A stretch of 64,000 nucleotides of DNA from Enterobacter wuhouensis. GTDB taxonomy: Bacteria; Pseudomonadota; Gammaproteobacteria; Enterobacterales; Enterobacteriaceae. Positions 52,069 through 62,125 of this stretch are shown in pieces; position 1 is the first letter of the stretch, and every line of letters starts with the position of its first letter. A program made the position numbers and the translations under genes. The DNA lies in assembly GCF_004331265.1 (NCBI RefSeq), contig NZ_SJOO01000006.1, positions 186,001-250,000 on the forward strand, given 5' to 3'. The notes beneath the pieces were generated by a model. It was not told the origin of the DNA and searched no databases. It saw nothing but the letters and a program-made list of their open reading frames with translations.

Positions 52069-53325
52069 TTACTGACCGCCTTCGCGCCAGGCGTTTTCAA
52101 TCTCTTCGGCGAGGATCTTCACGCCCGCTTCGATTTTTTCCGGGTCCGGCACGTAGTTCATGCGCATGCACTGGTGCGTGTGCGGCCACGGCTTATCCAG
52201 CCCGGGGAAGAAGTAATCCCCCGGCACCATCAGCACACCGCGTTTTTTCAGGCGCTGGTAGAGGAGTTCTGTGGTGATCGGCAGATCCTTAAACCATAGC
52301 CACAGGAAAATAGCCCCTTCCGGTTTATGGATCAGACAGCGTTCTTCCGGCAAATAGCGGCGAAGTATCGCGATCGTCTCCTGAACGCGCTGGTAATAGA
52401 ACGGTTTTATCACGTCATTCGACAGACGCAGCAGATCGTTGCGTTTAATCATTTCGCACATCATCGCCGGGCCGATACCGCCCGGTGAAAGGCTGATAAT
52501 GCCGTTCATGTTGGTGATGGCTGTGATGATTTTTTCGTTGGCGATAATGATACCGCAGCGGCTGCCCGGCAGGCCCAGCTTGGAGAGGCTCATGCACAGG
52601 ACGATGTTCGGGTTCCACAGCGGGCGTGCTTCGCTGAAAATTATTCCAGGGAACGGTACGCCGTAGGCGTTATCGATCACCAGCGGGATGCCGTGCTGAT
52701 TGGCAAGCGCATCCAGCTTCATCAGCTCGTCGTCGGTGATGACGTTGCCCGTTGGGTTGGTAGGGCGCGAGACGCAGATCATGCCCGTCTCTTCACCGAT
52801 GTGCAGGTGTTCAAAATCGACGTGATATTTGAACTGACCTTCAGGCAGCAGTTCGATATTCGGGCGCGCGGAGACGAACAGATCTTCCTCGAGGCCGGAA
52901 TCGGCGTAGCCGATGTACTCCGGCGCCAGCGGGAACAGCACTTTTTTGGTCGTGCCGTCGGCGCGACGTCCTGCGAACAGGTTAAACAAGTAGAAAAACG
53001 CGCTCTGGCTGCCGTTTGTCAGTGCAATATTCTGTGGTTCGATATCCCAACCCAGCTCTTCACGCAGCATATCGGCGAGGAGTTTCAGCAGTTCGGTTTT
53101 GCCCTGGGGGCCATCGTAATTGCAGAGTGCCTCGGTTGCTTTGCCGCTCTCCAGCATCTGGGCCAGCAGCGTCTGGAAATAGGTATTCATCTCCGGGATT
53201 TGAGCCGGGTTTCCGCCGCCGAGCATGATTGCGCCCGGTGTGCGCAGCCCGTCGTTGAGGTCCTCCATCAGGCGGGTAATGCCTGAATGGCGGGTAAATT
53301 TGTCGCCGAAAAGTGAAAACGTCAT
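52069..53325 (-). CDS. avtA: Valine-pyruvate aminotransferase AvtA
   Basis: PLP fold-type I aminotransferase (418 residues) that makes valine and alanine by exchange with pyruvate and 2-ketoisovalerate. The Schiff-base lysine is in CMSLSKLGLPGSRCG; NPTGN and the substrate arginine near HQCMRMNY are present. I chose ATG 53325 (MTFSLFGDKF); an in-frame extension has no family support. It converges with ysaA, the stops four bases apart. Confidence 0.97.
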   Translation of the reverse strand: MTFSLFGDKFTRHSGITRLMEDLNDGLRTPGAIMLGGGNPAQIPEMNTYFQTLLAQMLESGKATEALCNYDGPQGKTELLKLLADMLREELGWDIEPQNIALTNGSQSAFFYLFNLFAGRRADGTTKKVLFPLAPEYIGYADSGLEEDLFVSARPNIELLPEGQFKYHVDFEHLHIGEETGMICVSRPTNPTGNVITDDELMKLDALANQHGIPLVIDNAYGVPFPGIIFSEARPLWNPNIVLCMSLSKLGLPGSRCGIIIANEKIITAITNMNGIISLSPGGIGPAMMCEMIKRNDLLRLSNDVIKPFYYQRVQETIAILRRYLPEERCLIHKPEGAIFLWLWFKDLPITTELLYQRLKKRGVLMVPGDYFFPGLDKPWPHTHQCMRMNYVPDPEKIEAGVKILAEEIENAWREGGQ

Positions 53326-53466
53326 AGCAGGTGATCTGTCGGGCTTATTATGAAAGGGGGTAACCATAACGCTAGCACCGTGCGGGTGCAAATCGGTGGA
53401 TGTGGTCGGATTTGTTGTTTTATGTGGTTGGTTTGGATTTATGTAGTGAATAGTTCTGGTGGGTTT

Positions 53467-53503
53467 CCCCTCACCCCGGCCCTCTCCCCAAAGGGGCGAG
53501 GGG
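53467..53503. repeat. GC-rich palindromic repeat, first of an inverted pair
   Basis: CCCCTCACCCC followed by the stem GGCCCTCTCCCC-AAA-GGGGCGAGGGG. It faces the next copy at 53526-53562 across a 22-base spacer. Confidence 0.8.
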
Positions 53504-53525
53504 GGAAAGACGGCGCTATCCGGTT

Positions 53526-53562
53526 CCCTCTCCCCTGCGGGGAGAGGGTTAGGGTGAGGGGG
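53526..53562. repeat. GC-rich palindromic repeat, second of an inverted pair
   Basis: CCCTCTCCCCTGCGGGGAGA with the tail GGGTTAGGGTGAGGGGG, in opposite orientation to 53467-53503. The two tails can pair to form a larger hairpin just past the malS stop. Confidence 0.8.
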
Positions 53563-53566
53563 AGAA

Positions 53567-55597
53567 TTACTGATTACCCGCCCATACCACCATCACCTTA
53601 TCGCCCTTGTGCTCGCGCACAAATCCGTAGCCTTCTTTCAGCGACAGCGTGGTTTGCTTGCCTTCGCCAATCGCCGGATGGCGGGCGCGGAACTGGCCCA
53701 GCGTTTGCCAGTGGGCGACGGTTGAGGCCTGTTTGCCCGTGACGTCCTGCCAGTTCATGTCCGAACGGGTACCCTGAAGCGGGTCGGAACCTGTCGGGCC
53801 GAACGGACGCTCAGATTCATCACCGTAATATATCTGCACGCTTCCCGGCGCCAGCAGGAGCAGCTCGGCGGCGCGCTGGCCGCCTTCGCGGAACAGGCGG
53901 GTATCGTGGGACGAAAGGTAGCTCAGCACGTTGAAGCTTTGCAGCTTTTCCGCCATCTGCTGCCAGGTGAGATCCATATCGGCCAGGCAACTCACCGCTT
54001 TCGCCGCCTGCTCCTGGTAATCAAAGTTAATCATCGCGTCAAAGCCGTGGCGGTAATACTCGCTCTGCATCACGCCGTGACCCCAGGATTCGCCCGTCAT
54101 CCAGAACGGCGCATTGTCGAGCTTTTTGTCCGGATTCGCGGCTTTCCAGGCGGCGAGCGCCTGTTCTGCACGTTCTTTAAGCTGCTGCCACGCGTCAAGC
54201 TCAACGTGTTTGGCGGTATCGACCCGGAAGCCATCGATACCGTAGTCACGCACCCACTGGCTGAGCCAGTGGATCAGGTAATCCCGGGGCGTGAAGTTCG
54301 CTATCGCTTTAGCATTGGTGTCGGCCTTATGCTGGTAAAAGTTCGGCAAGCCGGAAGGCGTTGTGGATTCGGTTTTCAGGTCCGGCAGGAACGCCAGGGA
54401 CATCGTCAAATCATCGAATCCTGGGTTGTCGTAATCCCCGATATCGGTGCGAACCCATTTCTTGCCCCACCATTTTTCCCAGGCCGCTTTGTCGCTGAAG
54501 TTGATGTAGTCGTTAAAGCTGTGCCAGCTTTGTCCTGCGCCCGGCTTCCAGTCCGTCCAGCGCTCACCCAGCGTCTTTTTCAGCTCATCGCCCTGCAGGT
54601 ACAAGGCACCAAACTGGTACTCCTGCATGTCCGCAAGCGTGGCGTAGCCGACGTGGTTCATGACGATATCGAACAGAACGCGGATCCCGCGCTTGTGCGC
54701 TTCGTCGATCAGGCGGCGTAAATCCTCTTCGGTGCCCATGTTGGCATCAAGCTTCGTCCAGTCCTGCGTGTAGTAGCCGTGATAGGCGTAATGCGGAAAA
54801 TCCCCTTTGGTTCCGCCGCCTACCCAGCCGTGGATCTGCTCCAGCGGGGAGCTTATCCACAGCGCGTTCACGCCAAGCTGCTGCAAATAATCGAGCTTGC
54901 CGGTAAGCCCCTTGAGATCGCCGCCGTGGAAAGTGCCGATCTCCTGCATGCCGTCTTTATGGCGGCCATAGCTGTTGTCATTGCTCGGGTCGCCGTTAAC
55001 AAAGCGATCGGTGAGCACAAAATATACCGTGGCGTTTTGCCAGCTGAACGGCGCGGGCCTGTCGGTTTCGGCACGCTCCAGCAGCAGCAGGCCATTGGCG
55101 CTGGCGGCAGGCTGGAGGGTGATTTTGCCGTTCTGCACCGTTGCGGTCTGCTTGCTGTAGAAATCTCTTACCACCGTGCCTTCGGGGAAGGTGTTGCTCA
55201 CCTCCAGCGTCAAAGGCTTACCATCCCACATAGGACACTGACGGATAACATTAGCGACGGGTTGTTCCGCTGCGCTCTTTATGGTCAGCATCAGCGTTGG
55301 CGTACCCGATCGGGTATCGATGCGCATCTGGTACTCACCGTCGCGGAACAGACGCCACTGCGGAGGCGTACCCTGGCAGCGCTTGAGCGACAGCATCTCG
55401 TTGAGCTTTATGGCATCCGTGGGCTGCCAGCACGTCTTGTCAAAACTCAGCGTAAGAGGACGCGTACCCTTCGCAAGCTTTGCCTGGCTGGTGAAAACCC
55501 CGGTGCCTTCCGCGCTAAACGCGCCGAACCCCGGCGATGACCAGTCGGCATGCGCCAGTGCGGGTAACATCAGTAGTGCCAATGCGGTGCGTTTCAT
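53567..55597 (-). CDS. malS: Periplasmic alpha-amylase MalS
   Basis: Cleaves long maltodextrins in the periplasm for uptake by the maltose system. The 676 residues equal E. coli. The signal peptide MKRTALALLMLPALAHA is followed by an N-terminal beta domain and a GH13 barrel. Catalytic residues are the aspartate in GFRVDTAKH, the glutamate in MTGESWG and the aspartate in LSSHDTR. I chose ATG 55597, before which the longer frame has no signal peptide. MalT boxes lie upstream. Confidence 0.97.
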   Translation of the reverse strand: MKRTALALLMLPALAHADWSSPGFGAFSAEGTGVFTSQAKLAKGTRPLTLSFDKTCWQPTDAIKLNEMLSLKRCQGTPPQWRLFRDGEYQMRIDTRSGTPTLMLTIKSAAEQPVANVIRQCPMWDGKPLTLEVSNTFPEGTVVRDFYSKQTATVQNGKITLQPAASANGLLLLERAETDRPAPFSWQNATVYFVLTDRFVNGDPSNDNSYGRHKDGMQEIGTFHGGDLKGLTGKLDYLQQLGVNALWISSPLEQIHGWVGGGTKGDFPHYAYHGYYTQDWTKLDANMGTEEDLRRLIDEAHKRGIRVLFDIVMNHVGYATLADMQEYQFGALYLQGDELKKTLGERWTDWKPGAGQSWHSFNDYINFSDKAAWEKWWGKKWVRTDIGDYDNPGFDDLTMSLAFLPDLKTESTTPSGLPNFYQHKADTNAKAIANFTPRDYLIHWLSQWVRDYGIDGFRVDTAKHVELDAWQQLKERAEQALAAWKAANPDKKLDNAPFWMTGESWGHGVMQSEYYRHGFDAMINFDYQEQAAKAVSCLADMDLTWQQMAEKLQSFNVLSYLSSHDTRLFREGGQRAAELLLLAPGSVQIYYGDESERPFGPTGSDPLQGTRSDMNWQDVTGKQASTVAHWQTLGQFRARHPAIGEGKQTTLSLKEGYGFVREHKGDKVMVVWAGNQ

Positions 55598-55653
55598 GAG
55601 ATTTTCCTGTCGCGGCATTTTTGACCAGTTTGCCATCGGGCGCAGCCGAAAAA

Positions 55654-55697
55654 CTCATCCCCTGACGCTTTCTGCCAGGAGGACGCGAAGGGATGAG
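55654..55697 (-). promoter_or_regulatory. malS: MalT boxes upstream of malS
   Basis: GGGGATGAG occurs on the minus strand at 55654-55662 and GGGATGAG on the plus strand at 55690-55697, about 60 and 95 bases before the malS start. Both fit the MalT box (GGGGAKGAGG), consistent with maltose-inducible transcription. Confidence 0.65.
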
Positions 55698-55911
55698 TGA
55701 TCCCGCGCAAAATTAGGCAGTTATCTGCGATATCGCACACATTTTTCCGGCAGCGATGCTTTTGTGAGCAGCTTTTAGGTGACATAGTTTCGGAAATGGA
55801 CTATTTCTATACGTGCTCTTGAAGGCTATTTTTGATATGATTTGAGATTCCGCTCTCAAATTTGTGAAAAAAATAAGGTGTTGGGATGATTACATCCGAC
55901 CAGGAGACCTA
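55698..55911. promoter_or_regulatory. bax promoter region
   Basis: A 214-base AT-rich stretch with no recognised gene. The bax ribosome site AGGAGA at about 55902 is clear. No regulatory site was assigned. Together with the MalT boxes it fills the malS-bax gap. Confidence 0.45.
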
Positions 55912-56736
55912 ATGATATCGACTCCCATTCGACGATATGGGGCCGCGATACTCATGTTACTCACCATGGCATTTTCGGGTGAGGTGCTTGCGAAGACGCA
56001 CACGGATACAACGAGTAAGAAAGCCCACGTAATAAAGACGACAAGTAGTAAGGTTAGCAGTAAACAAGAGTATTCTCGCAATAGTGCAAAGAGTAGTTCA
56101 CTTCCTGATTTGCGAAAATACCCTTCCGGGACACCAAGGAAAAAAGCGTTTCTCCGGACGGTAATGCCTTATATTACAAGTCAAAACTCTGCGATTACGG
56201 CAGATCGTAACTGGCTGATCTCAAAACAGTACGATAGCCGCTGGTCGCCGTCTGAGCGCACGCGCCTGAAAGATATCACCAAACGTTATAAAGTGAAGTG
56301 GAGCGGGAACACGCGTCGCGTGCCGTGGAATTCACTGTTGGAACGTGTGGATATTATCCCAGGCAGCATGGTGGCAACGATGGCTGCAGCCGAAAGCGGC
56401 TGGGGTACGTCGAAGCTGGCGCGCAGCAACAACAACCTCTTCGGCATGAAGTGTGCGAAAGGGCGTTGTAACAACGCGCCGGGCAAAGTTAAAGGGTATT
56501 CGCAGTTTGAGTCGGTTAAAGATTCCGTGAATGCCTACGTGGTGAATCTCAACACGCATCCGGCCTACTCCTCGTTCCGCAAGTCACGCGCTCAGCTGCG
56601 TAAAGCGGATCAGGAAGTGACGGCAAGCACGATGATTCATAAGCTGAAAGGGTATTCCACTCAGGGACAGCGTTATAACAACTACCTGTTCGCGATGTAC
56701 CAGGATAACCAGCGCTTAATCGCCGCACATATGTAA
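55912..56736 (+). CDS. bax: Bax, glucosaminidase-domain protein
   Basis: A 274-residue exported protein equal in length to E. coli Bax. An N-terminal signal segment (residues 8-35) is followed by a low-complexity serine, lysine and threonine region (about 35-85). The C-terminal half is a GH73/mannosyl-glycoprotein endo-beta-N-acetylglucosaminidase domain with AAAESGWGTSKLARSNNNLFGMK, where the first glutamate is the likely acid. It probably cuts peptidoglycan. ATG 55912 follows AGGAGA. Confidence 0.94.
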   Translation: MISTPIRRYGAAILMLLTMAFSGEVLAKTHTDTTSKKAHVIKTTSSKVSSKQEYSRNSAKSSSLPDLRKYPSGTPRKKAFLRTVMPYITSQNSAITADRNWLISKQYDSRWSPSERTRLKDITKRYKVKWSGNTRRVPWNSLLERVDIIPGSMVATMAAAESGWGTSKLARSNNNLFGMKCAKGRCNNAPGKVKGYSQFESVKDSVNAYVVNLNTHPAYSSFRKSRAQLRKADQEVTASTMIHKLKGYSTQGQRYNNYLFAMYQDNQRLIAAHM

Positions 56737-56741
56737 TTCTC

Positions 56742-56772
56742 AAAAAAACGCCTTCCACTGGAAGGCGTTTTT
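56742..56772. terminator. Bidirectional terminator between bax and xylR
   Basis: A perfect 12-bp stem AAAACGCCTTCC with GGAAGGCGTTTT and loop ACT; A and T runs flank it on both sides. It closes the convergent bax and xylR transcripts. Confidence 0.92.
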
Positions 56773-56776
56773 CTTT

Positions 56777-57955
56777 TTATATCAGCACCTCGCTATGGCG
56801 CTCGCGGTACTCTTTTGGCGTGGTGTCGTACTCCTTCCTGAACACCGAATAAAAATACTGCAGCGACGGATAACCGCACATCTGTGAAATCTCGTTGATC
56901 GACAGCGACGTGGAGATCAGCAGGCTGCGCGCTTTTTCCAGTTTTTCGGCATGGATCACCGCGTGAATAGTTTCGCCCACTTCCTCTTTGAAGCGCTTCT
57001 CCAGATTCGAGCGGGAAATGCCGACCGAATCCAGCACCTGATCGACCTTGATACCTTTGCAGGCGTGGTTGCGGATGTAGTGCATGGCCTGGATGACGGC
57101 CGGATCGCTCAAAGAACGATAATCAGTAGAGCGGCGTTCGACCACGCGCACCGGGGGCACCAGCAGGCGTTGAAGCTGAAGAGATTCGTTATCCAGCAGG
57201 CGATGCAGCAGCTTCGCAGCCTGATAGCCCATCTGACGCGTTCCCTGTGCCACCGAGGAGAGCGCCACGCGAGACAGGTAACGGGTGAGCTCTTCGTTAT
57301 CGATACCAATCACGCACAGCTTTTCCGGCACCGGGATGTGTAAGTGTTCGCAGACCTGCAGCACGTGGCGGGCGCGTGCGTCCGTGACGGCGATAATCCC
57401 GGTCTGCGGCGGCAGCGTTTGCAGCCAGTCTGCCAGGCGGTTTTGCGCGTGCTGCCAGTTCTCCGGTGCGGTTTCCAGCCCCTGATAGACCACGCCACGA
57501 TACTTCTCCTGCGCGACCAGCTGGCAAAACGCGTGCTCGCGCTCGACCGCCCAGCGTTTGCCGCTGGTGGTGGGTAAACCGTAAAAGGCAAAGCGGTGAA
57601 CGCCTTTCTCTTTGAGATGCAGAAAAGCGGCCTCCACCAACGCATGGTTATCGGTGGCGATATAGTGAACCGGTGGGTAGTGTTCAGGTGTGTGATAGGA
57701 GCCGCCGACCCCCACGATGGGGACGTCGACGTCGGTCAGTAGTTGTTCGATCACGGGATCGTCAAAATCAGCGATCACGCCATCGCCCAGCCAGTCTTTG
57801 ATGTTCTCCAGACGGGTGCGGAAATCTTCTTCAATAAAGATATCCCACTCGGATTGCGACGCCTGCAAATATTCGCCAACCCCTTCAACCACCTGGCGGT
57901 CATAGGCTTTGTTAGCATTGAATAACAACGTAATGCGGTGACGCTTTTCAAACAT
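56777..57955 (-). CDS. xylR: Xylose operon activator XylR
   Basis: A 392-residue activator, same length as E. coli. The N-terminal periplasmic-binding-protein fold (about 1-280) binds xylose. The C-terminal AraC domain has two helix-turn-helix motifs, including VDQVLDSVGISRSNLEKRFK and INEISQMCGYPSLQYFYSVF. It activates xylAB and xylFGHR. It is last in xylFGHR, 34 bases past xylH. Confidence 0.97.
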   Translation of the reverse strand: MFEKRHRITLLFNANKAYDRQVVEGVGEYLQASQSEWDIFIEEDFRTRLENIKDWLGDGVIADFDDPVIEQLLTDVDVPIVGVGGSYHTPEHYPPVHYIATDNHALVEAAFLHLKEKGVHRFAFYGLPTTSGKRWAVEREHAFCQLVAQEKYRGVVYQGLETAPENWQHAQNRLADWLQTLPPQTGIIAVTDARARHVLQVCEHLHIPVPEKLCVIGIDNEELTRYLSRVALSSVAQGTRQMGYQAAKLLHRLLDNESLQLQRLLVPPVRVVERRSTDYRSLSDPAVIQAMHYIRNHACKGIKVDQVLDSVGISRSNLEKRFKEEVGETIHAVIHAEKLEKARSLLISTSLSINEISQMCGYPSLQYFYSVFRKEYDTTPKEYRERHSEVLI

Positions 57956-57989
57956 GGCTCACTTTCCCAAATAGGTAACGATACTGTTC

Positions 57990-59171
57990 TCAGGCACGTC
58001 GCTTGGTAGCAGAGTCCATCCAGACTGCCAGCAACAGAATGGCACCCTTGACGATATACTGCCAAAACGTCGGAACGTCCATCATACTCATCCCGTTATC
58101 CAGCGAAGCCATAATAAATGCGCCCATTACCGCACCTGCGACGCTGCCGACACCGCCCGCGAGGCTGGTTCCGCCGATAACGCAGGCGGCAATGGCATCC
58201 AGCTCTGCAATGTTACCCGCAGACGGGGAACCGGCACCCAGGCGCGAGCTGAGGATCAGGCCCGCAATAGCGACCATCAGGCCGTTGATGGCAAAGACCG
58301 CCAGCTTGGTGCGCTCGACGTTGATGCCCGACAGACGTGCCGCTTCCAGGTTGCCGCCAATGGCGTAAATACGTCGACCAAATGCGGTACGCGTCGCCAT
58401 AAACATGCCGCCCAGCAGCAGGAGCGCCAGCAGCAGAACGGGCGTTGGGACGCCGCGATAGTCATTCAGAAGCCAGATGGCACCCAGCACAATCACTGCG
58501 GTAAGTGCCTGGCGGCCCACAACGGATGTCGATGCAGGTGAAGCCAGCCCCAATGCCTGACGGCGCATACGTCCACGCCACTGCCAGCCAACAAACGCCA
58601 TCAGACCCATCGCGCCGATGGTAAAGCCCACGCCATCGGAGAGATAGCTCTGCCCAATCTGTGACATGGCTGCACTGGTGGGGGAGACAGTTGTGCCGTT
58701 GGTAATGCCAATCAGAATGCCACGGAAGGCCAGCATCCCCGCAAGAGTGACGATAAATGACGGGACTTTGCGGTAGGCCACCCACCAGCCGTTCCACGCA
58801 CCGAGTACCAGACCCAGCGCCAGCGTGACGACAATCGTCAGCGGCAGGGGCCAGCCGAGCCAGACGTCAAAAATCGCCGCCACGCCTCCGAGCAACCCCA
58901 TCATCGACCCGACGGACAGATCGATTTCCGCCGAGATAATCACGAAGACCATCCCTACGGCCAGAATGCCGGTGATCGCCGTCTGGCGCAGGAGGTTTGA
59001 AACGTTACGCGCGCTTAAATAAGAGCCGTCGGTCATCCAGGTGAAGAACAGCATGATGGCGATAATCGCCGCGATCATGACGAAAACCTGCAGGTTGAGC
59101 GCTTTTAGCCCCGAGAATGCGCCGGGCGTCGGAACAGCGACTTTGATATCAGACGGATTGCTTTTCGACAT
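57990..59171 (-). CDS. xylH: D-xylose ABC transporter permease XylH
   Basis: A 393-residue membrane permease of the sugar ABC family (RbsC-like) with about ten segments. Conserved regions include [14 protein letters not shown] and the cytoplasmic EAA-like segment near [17 protein letters not shown]. Its start overlaps the xylG end by 23 bases. Confidence 0.97.
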   Translation of the reverse strand: MSKSNPSDIKVAVPTPGAFSGLKALNLQVFVMIAAIIAIMLFFTWMTDGSYLSARNVSNLLRQTAITGILAVGMVFVIISAEIDLSVGSMMGLLGGVAAIFDVWLGWPLPLTIVVTLALGLVLGAWNGWWVAYRKVPSFIVTLAGMLAFRGILIGITNGTTVSPTSAAMSQIGQSYLSDGVGFTIGAMGLMAFVGWQWRGRMRRQALGLASPASTSVVGRQALTAVIVLGAIWLLNDYRGVPTPVLLLALLLLGGMFMATRTAFGRRIYAIGGNLEAARLSGINVERTKLAVFAINGLMVAIAGLILSSRLGAGSPSAGNIAELDAIAACVIGGTSLAGGVGSVAGAVMGAFIMASLDNGMSMMDVPTFWQYIVKGAILLLAVWMDSATKRRA

Positions 59172-60690
59172 GACGTTCGCTCCTTAAAGCGGCTTCCATT
59201 ACCTGCTCCTGCGTCAGGCTTTGGTTAATCAGATTGGCTTTCAGTTTCCCTTCGTGCATGACCAGCACGCGGTCGCTAAGGCCCAGCACTTCGGGTAATT
59301 CGGACGAGATGACAATGACGGCAATGCCTTGCTGCACAAGCTGATTAATCAGCTTGTAGATTTCATACTTCGCGCCGATGTCTATTCCGCGCGTCGGTTC
59401 ATCAAGGATCAGAATGCGTGGATTGAGGAGCAGGCAGCGCGCCAGAATGGCCTTCTGCTGGTTTCCGCCGCTCAGGCGTCCAATCGCCAGCTCCGGGGAA
59501 GACGTTTTGACCTTGAGTCGGGCGAGCGACTGGAGAATGCACTGCTGCTCTGCGGCATCGTCCAGGCTGGTCAGCGTGCCGGAAAACTGATTAAGCGCGG
59601 CGAGCGTAATGTTTTTCCCGACCGCCATGACCGGCACGATGCCGTCTTTTTTGCGATCTTCCGGCACCATGGCGATACCCCGCGCGATCGCCTGCTGGCA
59701 GTTATCGATTTTCACCGGCTGGCCGTCGATATAAATCGTGCCCTCCCAGCGCCCCGGCCATACGCCGAACAGGCACTGCACGGCTTCGGTTCGCCCGGCG
59801 CCAACCAGGCCCGCGATGCCAAGAATTTCACCCCGGTGCAGCGAGAAGGAGACATTGTTAACCCGCTTGATGTGGCGGTTTACCGGATGCCATGCGGTGA
59901 GATTTTCCACGCGCAGGATTTCATCTCCGACGGCGTGAGGTTCGTTCGGATAAAGCGCAGTGAGTTCGCGCCCCACCATCATGGTGATGATGTCATCTTC
60001 ACTCATGCCTTCCGCGTCGCGCGTGCCGATGTGTTGACCGTCGCGGATGACGCAGATGGTATCCGAAATGGCTTTGACCTCGTTCAGCTTGTGCGAAATG
60101 TAGATGCAGGCGATACCGTGGTTTTGCAGGTCGCGAATGATATTGAGCAGGACCGCCGTTTCCTGCTCGGTGAGTGAAGCCGTGGGCTCGTCGAGAATCA
60201 GCAGCCTCACCTGTTTGTTCAGCGCCTTGGCGATCTCAATCAGCTGCTGCTGACCCAGACCCAGATCGCCCACGCGGGTGTCGGGTGAAATGCTGAGGCT
60301 GACCTGCGCCAGAAGCTTTTCACAGCGTAGCGTCATGGTGTCGTAATCGAGCACGCCGTGGCGTGAAATTTCAGCGCCGAGGAAAATGTTCTCCAGCACG
60401 GTGAGGTGCTTCACCAGCGCCAGCTCCTGATGAATGATGGCAATGCCTTTACGCTCGGTATCGCGAATATGGGTGGCCTGAATGACCTCGCCGGCAAAAA
60501 CGATTTCGCCTTCGTAGCTGCCGTGCGGATAGATCCCACACAGCACTTTCATCAGCGTCGATTTGCCCGAACCGTTTTCGCCGCACAGTGAGACGACTTC
60601 GCCAGGATTCAACCGCAGGCTTACGTTGTCGACTGCTTTCACCGCGCCAAAGGCTTTTGTGATGCTTTTCATTTCAAGTAAATAAGACAT
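59149..60690 (-). CDS. xylG: D-xylose ABC transporter ATP-binding protein XylG
   Basis: Tandem ATPase of 513 residues. The N-terminal half has a full Walker A (GENGSGKST), signature and [11 protein letters not shown]alker B. The C-terminal half has a degenerate Walker A (GLVGAGRTE) and [13 protein letters not shown] signature, the usual pattern of sugar importers. A GC-rich hairpin precedes it. Confidence 0.98.
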   Translation of the reverse strand: MSYLLEMKSITKAFGAVKAVDNVSLRLNPGEVVSLCGENGSGKSTLMKVLCGIYPHGSYEGEIVFAGEVIQATHIRDTERKGIAIIHQELALVKHLTVLENIFLGAEISRHGVLDYDTMTLRCEKLLAQVSLSISPDTRVGDLGLGQQQLIEIAKALNKQVRLLILDEPTASLTEQETAVLLNIIRDLQNHGIACIYISHKLNEVKAISDTICVIRDGQHIGTRDAEGMSEDDIITMMVGRELTALYPNEPHAVGDEILRVENLTAWHPVNRHIKRVNNVSFSLHRGEILGIAGLVGAGRTEAVQCLFGVWPGRWEGTIYIDGQPVKIDNCQQAIARGIAMVPEDRKKDGIVPVMAVGKNITLAALNQFSGTLTSLDDAAEQQCILQSLARLKVKTSSPELAIGRLSGGNQQKAILARCLLLNPRILILDEPTRGIDIGAKYEIYKLINQLVQQGIAVIVISSELPEVLGLSDRVLVMHEGKLKANLINQSLTQEQVMEAALRSERHVEKQSV

Positions 60691-60732
60691 AACTGCTCCA
60701 CATAACCGAAGGGCGAACAGGGCACGTCGGCG

Positions 60733-60753
60733 AGCCCCCGCACGGCGGGGGCT
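60733..60753 (-). promoter_or_regulatory. Stable hairpin between xylF and xylG
   Basis: A perfect 9-bp GC-rich stem, AGCCCCCGC with GCGGGGGCT and a 3-base loop, starts a few bases after the xylF stop on the minus strand, without a T run. It could protect the xylF mRNA and limit xylGH expression, as seen in other binding-protein operons. Confidence 0.65.
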
Positions 60754-60761
60754 GCGCGGGA

Positions 60762-61754
60762 TTACAGTTCACTCTTTTTATGGAAACCGTCTTTTACCAC
60801 GGTGGCGTCAATGTTCTCTTTATTGACTTCAATTGGCGTGAGCAGGCGAGCAGGAACATCTTTCAGCCCGTTGTTCAGCGTGGCATCGGCTTTAGGTTGC
60901 TGTCCGTTACCCAGCTCTACGGCAATTTCGGCAGCCGTGTTGGCAAGCTGGGTGATCGGTTTATAGACCGTCATGGTTTGGGTGCCGGCAATAATGCGCT
61001 TCACGCCAGCCAGGTCGGCATCCTGGCCGGATATAGCGACTTTCCCGGCGAGCCCCTGGGCGCTAAGCGCCTGAATGGCGCCACCGGCGGTGGCATCGTT
61101 GGATGCGACAACAGCATCTATTTTGTTGTTATTGGCTGTTAACGCATTTTCCATTATTTTCAGCGCGTTCTCTGGCAGCCAGCCATCCGCCCACTGATCG
61201 CCGACCACCTTAATCTTCCCGTCGTCGATATAGGGTTTCAGGACTTTCATCTGCCCTTCGCGGAACAGTTTGGCGTTGTTATCGACCGGTGAGCCGCCCA
61301 TCAGGAAATAATTCCCCTGAGGCACTTTTTCGACCAGGCTTTTGGCCTGTAATTCGCCCACTTTTTCGTTGTCGAAAGAAATATAATAATCAATATCTGC
61401 ATTATTAATCATGCGGTCATAGGCCAGCACTTTTATGCCTTCTTGTTTGGCTTCCTTCACCACGTTACTTAATACCTGACCGTTATACGGGATAATGACC
61501 AGGACATCGACGCCGCGGTTAATCATATTTTCGATTTGGGACATTTGCGTTTCTTCATTGCCGTTTGCCGACTGAACAAACACGTTTGCACCCAGTGACT
61601 CCGCTTTTTTCACAAAAATATCGCGATCTTTTTGCCAGCGCTCCAGGCGCAGATCGTCAATCGCCATACCGATTTTGACCTCTTTAGCGTGCCCGGCAAA
61701 GCTTGCAAGCAGGAGAGTGGTGCAGAGCGTTAGGGTCAGGTTCTTTATCTTCAT
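60762..61754 (-). CDS. xylF: D-xylose-binding periplasmic protein XylF
   Basis: A 330-residue binding protein equal in length to E. coli. The signal peptide ends at SFAGHA. The mature protein shows ribose/xylose-binding motifs [20 protein letters not shown], and [10 protein letters not shown]. First gene of xylFGHR. ATG 61754 was chosen over a longer frame that would place residues before the signal peptide. Confidence 0.98.
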   Translation of the reverse strand: MKIKNLTLTLCTTLLLASFAGHAKEVKIGMAIDDLRLERWQKDRDIFVKKAESLGANVFVQSANGNEETQMSQIENMINRGVDVLVIIPYNGQVLSNVVKEAKQEGIKVLAYDRMINNADIDYYISFDNEKVGELQAKSLVEKVPQGNYFLMGGSPVDNNAKLFREGQMKVLKPYIDDGKIKVVGDQWADGWLPENALKIMENALTANNNKIDAVVASNDATAGGAIQALSAQGLAGKVAISGQDADLAGVKRIIAGTQTMTVYKPITQLANTAAEIAVELGNGQQPKADATLNNGLKDVPARLLTPIEVNKENIDATVVKDGFHKKSEL

Positions 61755-62125
61755 AATTATTAGGCCTTTATGTAGGGGTATGTGTTGCTGAGATAAAAGA
61801 AACATTCACTGCTGAGACGCAGCAAATTTTTAACGTGGAAAGGCCTGCTGGCAATTACAGATTTTTATCTTCTCATTACGATATTTGGTTTATTTCCGAA
61901 TTTATGACCGCGATCGGGTTTTAAAATACGTAACTTATTAATTACATTTGATTCTGGAATCTGCGCCGAAAAATAGTTTGCTTGCACATTATTTTGCGAG
62001 CCAGCGCACAGTTGTGCATTCTCTCAATAGCAGTGTGAAATAACGTAATTGAGCAAGCTGGAATGAGTATTCACTATTACTCCTGTATCTACGACTCGCC
62101 GCATACCCTGATAATGGAGCTGAAT
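61755..62125. promoter_or_regulatory. Divergent xylF/xylA promoter with CRP and XylR sites
   Basis: This 371-base region separates xylFGHR from xylAB. A CRP-like site TGCGA-GCCAGC-GCACA is at 61995-62010. Just downstream, GTGTGAAATAACGTAATTGA (62033-62052, continuing with GCAA) closely resembles the XylR operator of the E. coli xylA promoter. The rest, AT-rich around 61860-61960, should hold the xylF operator, which I could not place. Confidence 0.75.

Noticed and set aside
53350..53742. Open frame across the avtA-malS gap
   Set aside because: It is made of two palindromic repeats and the end of malS read on the wrong strand.
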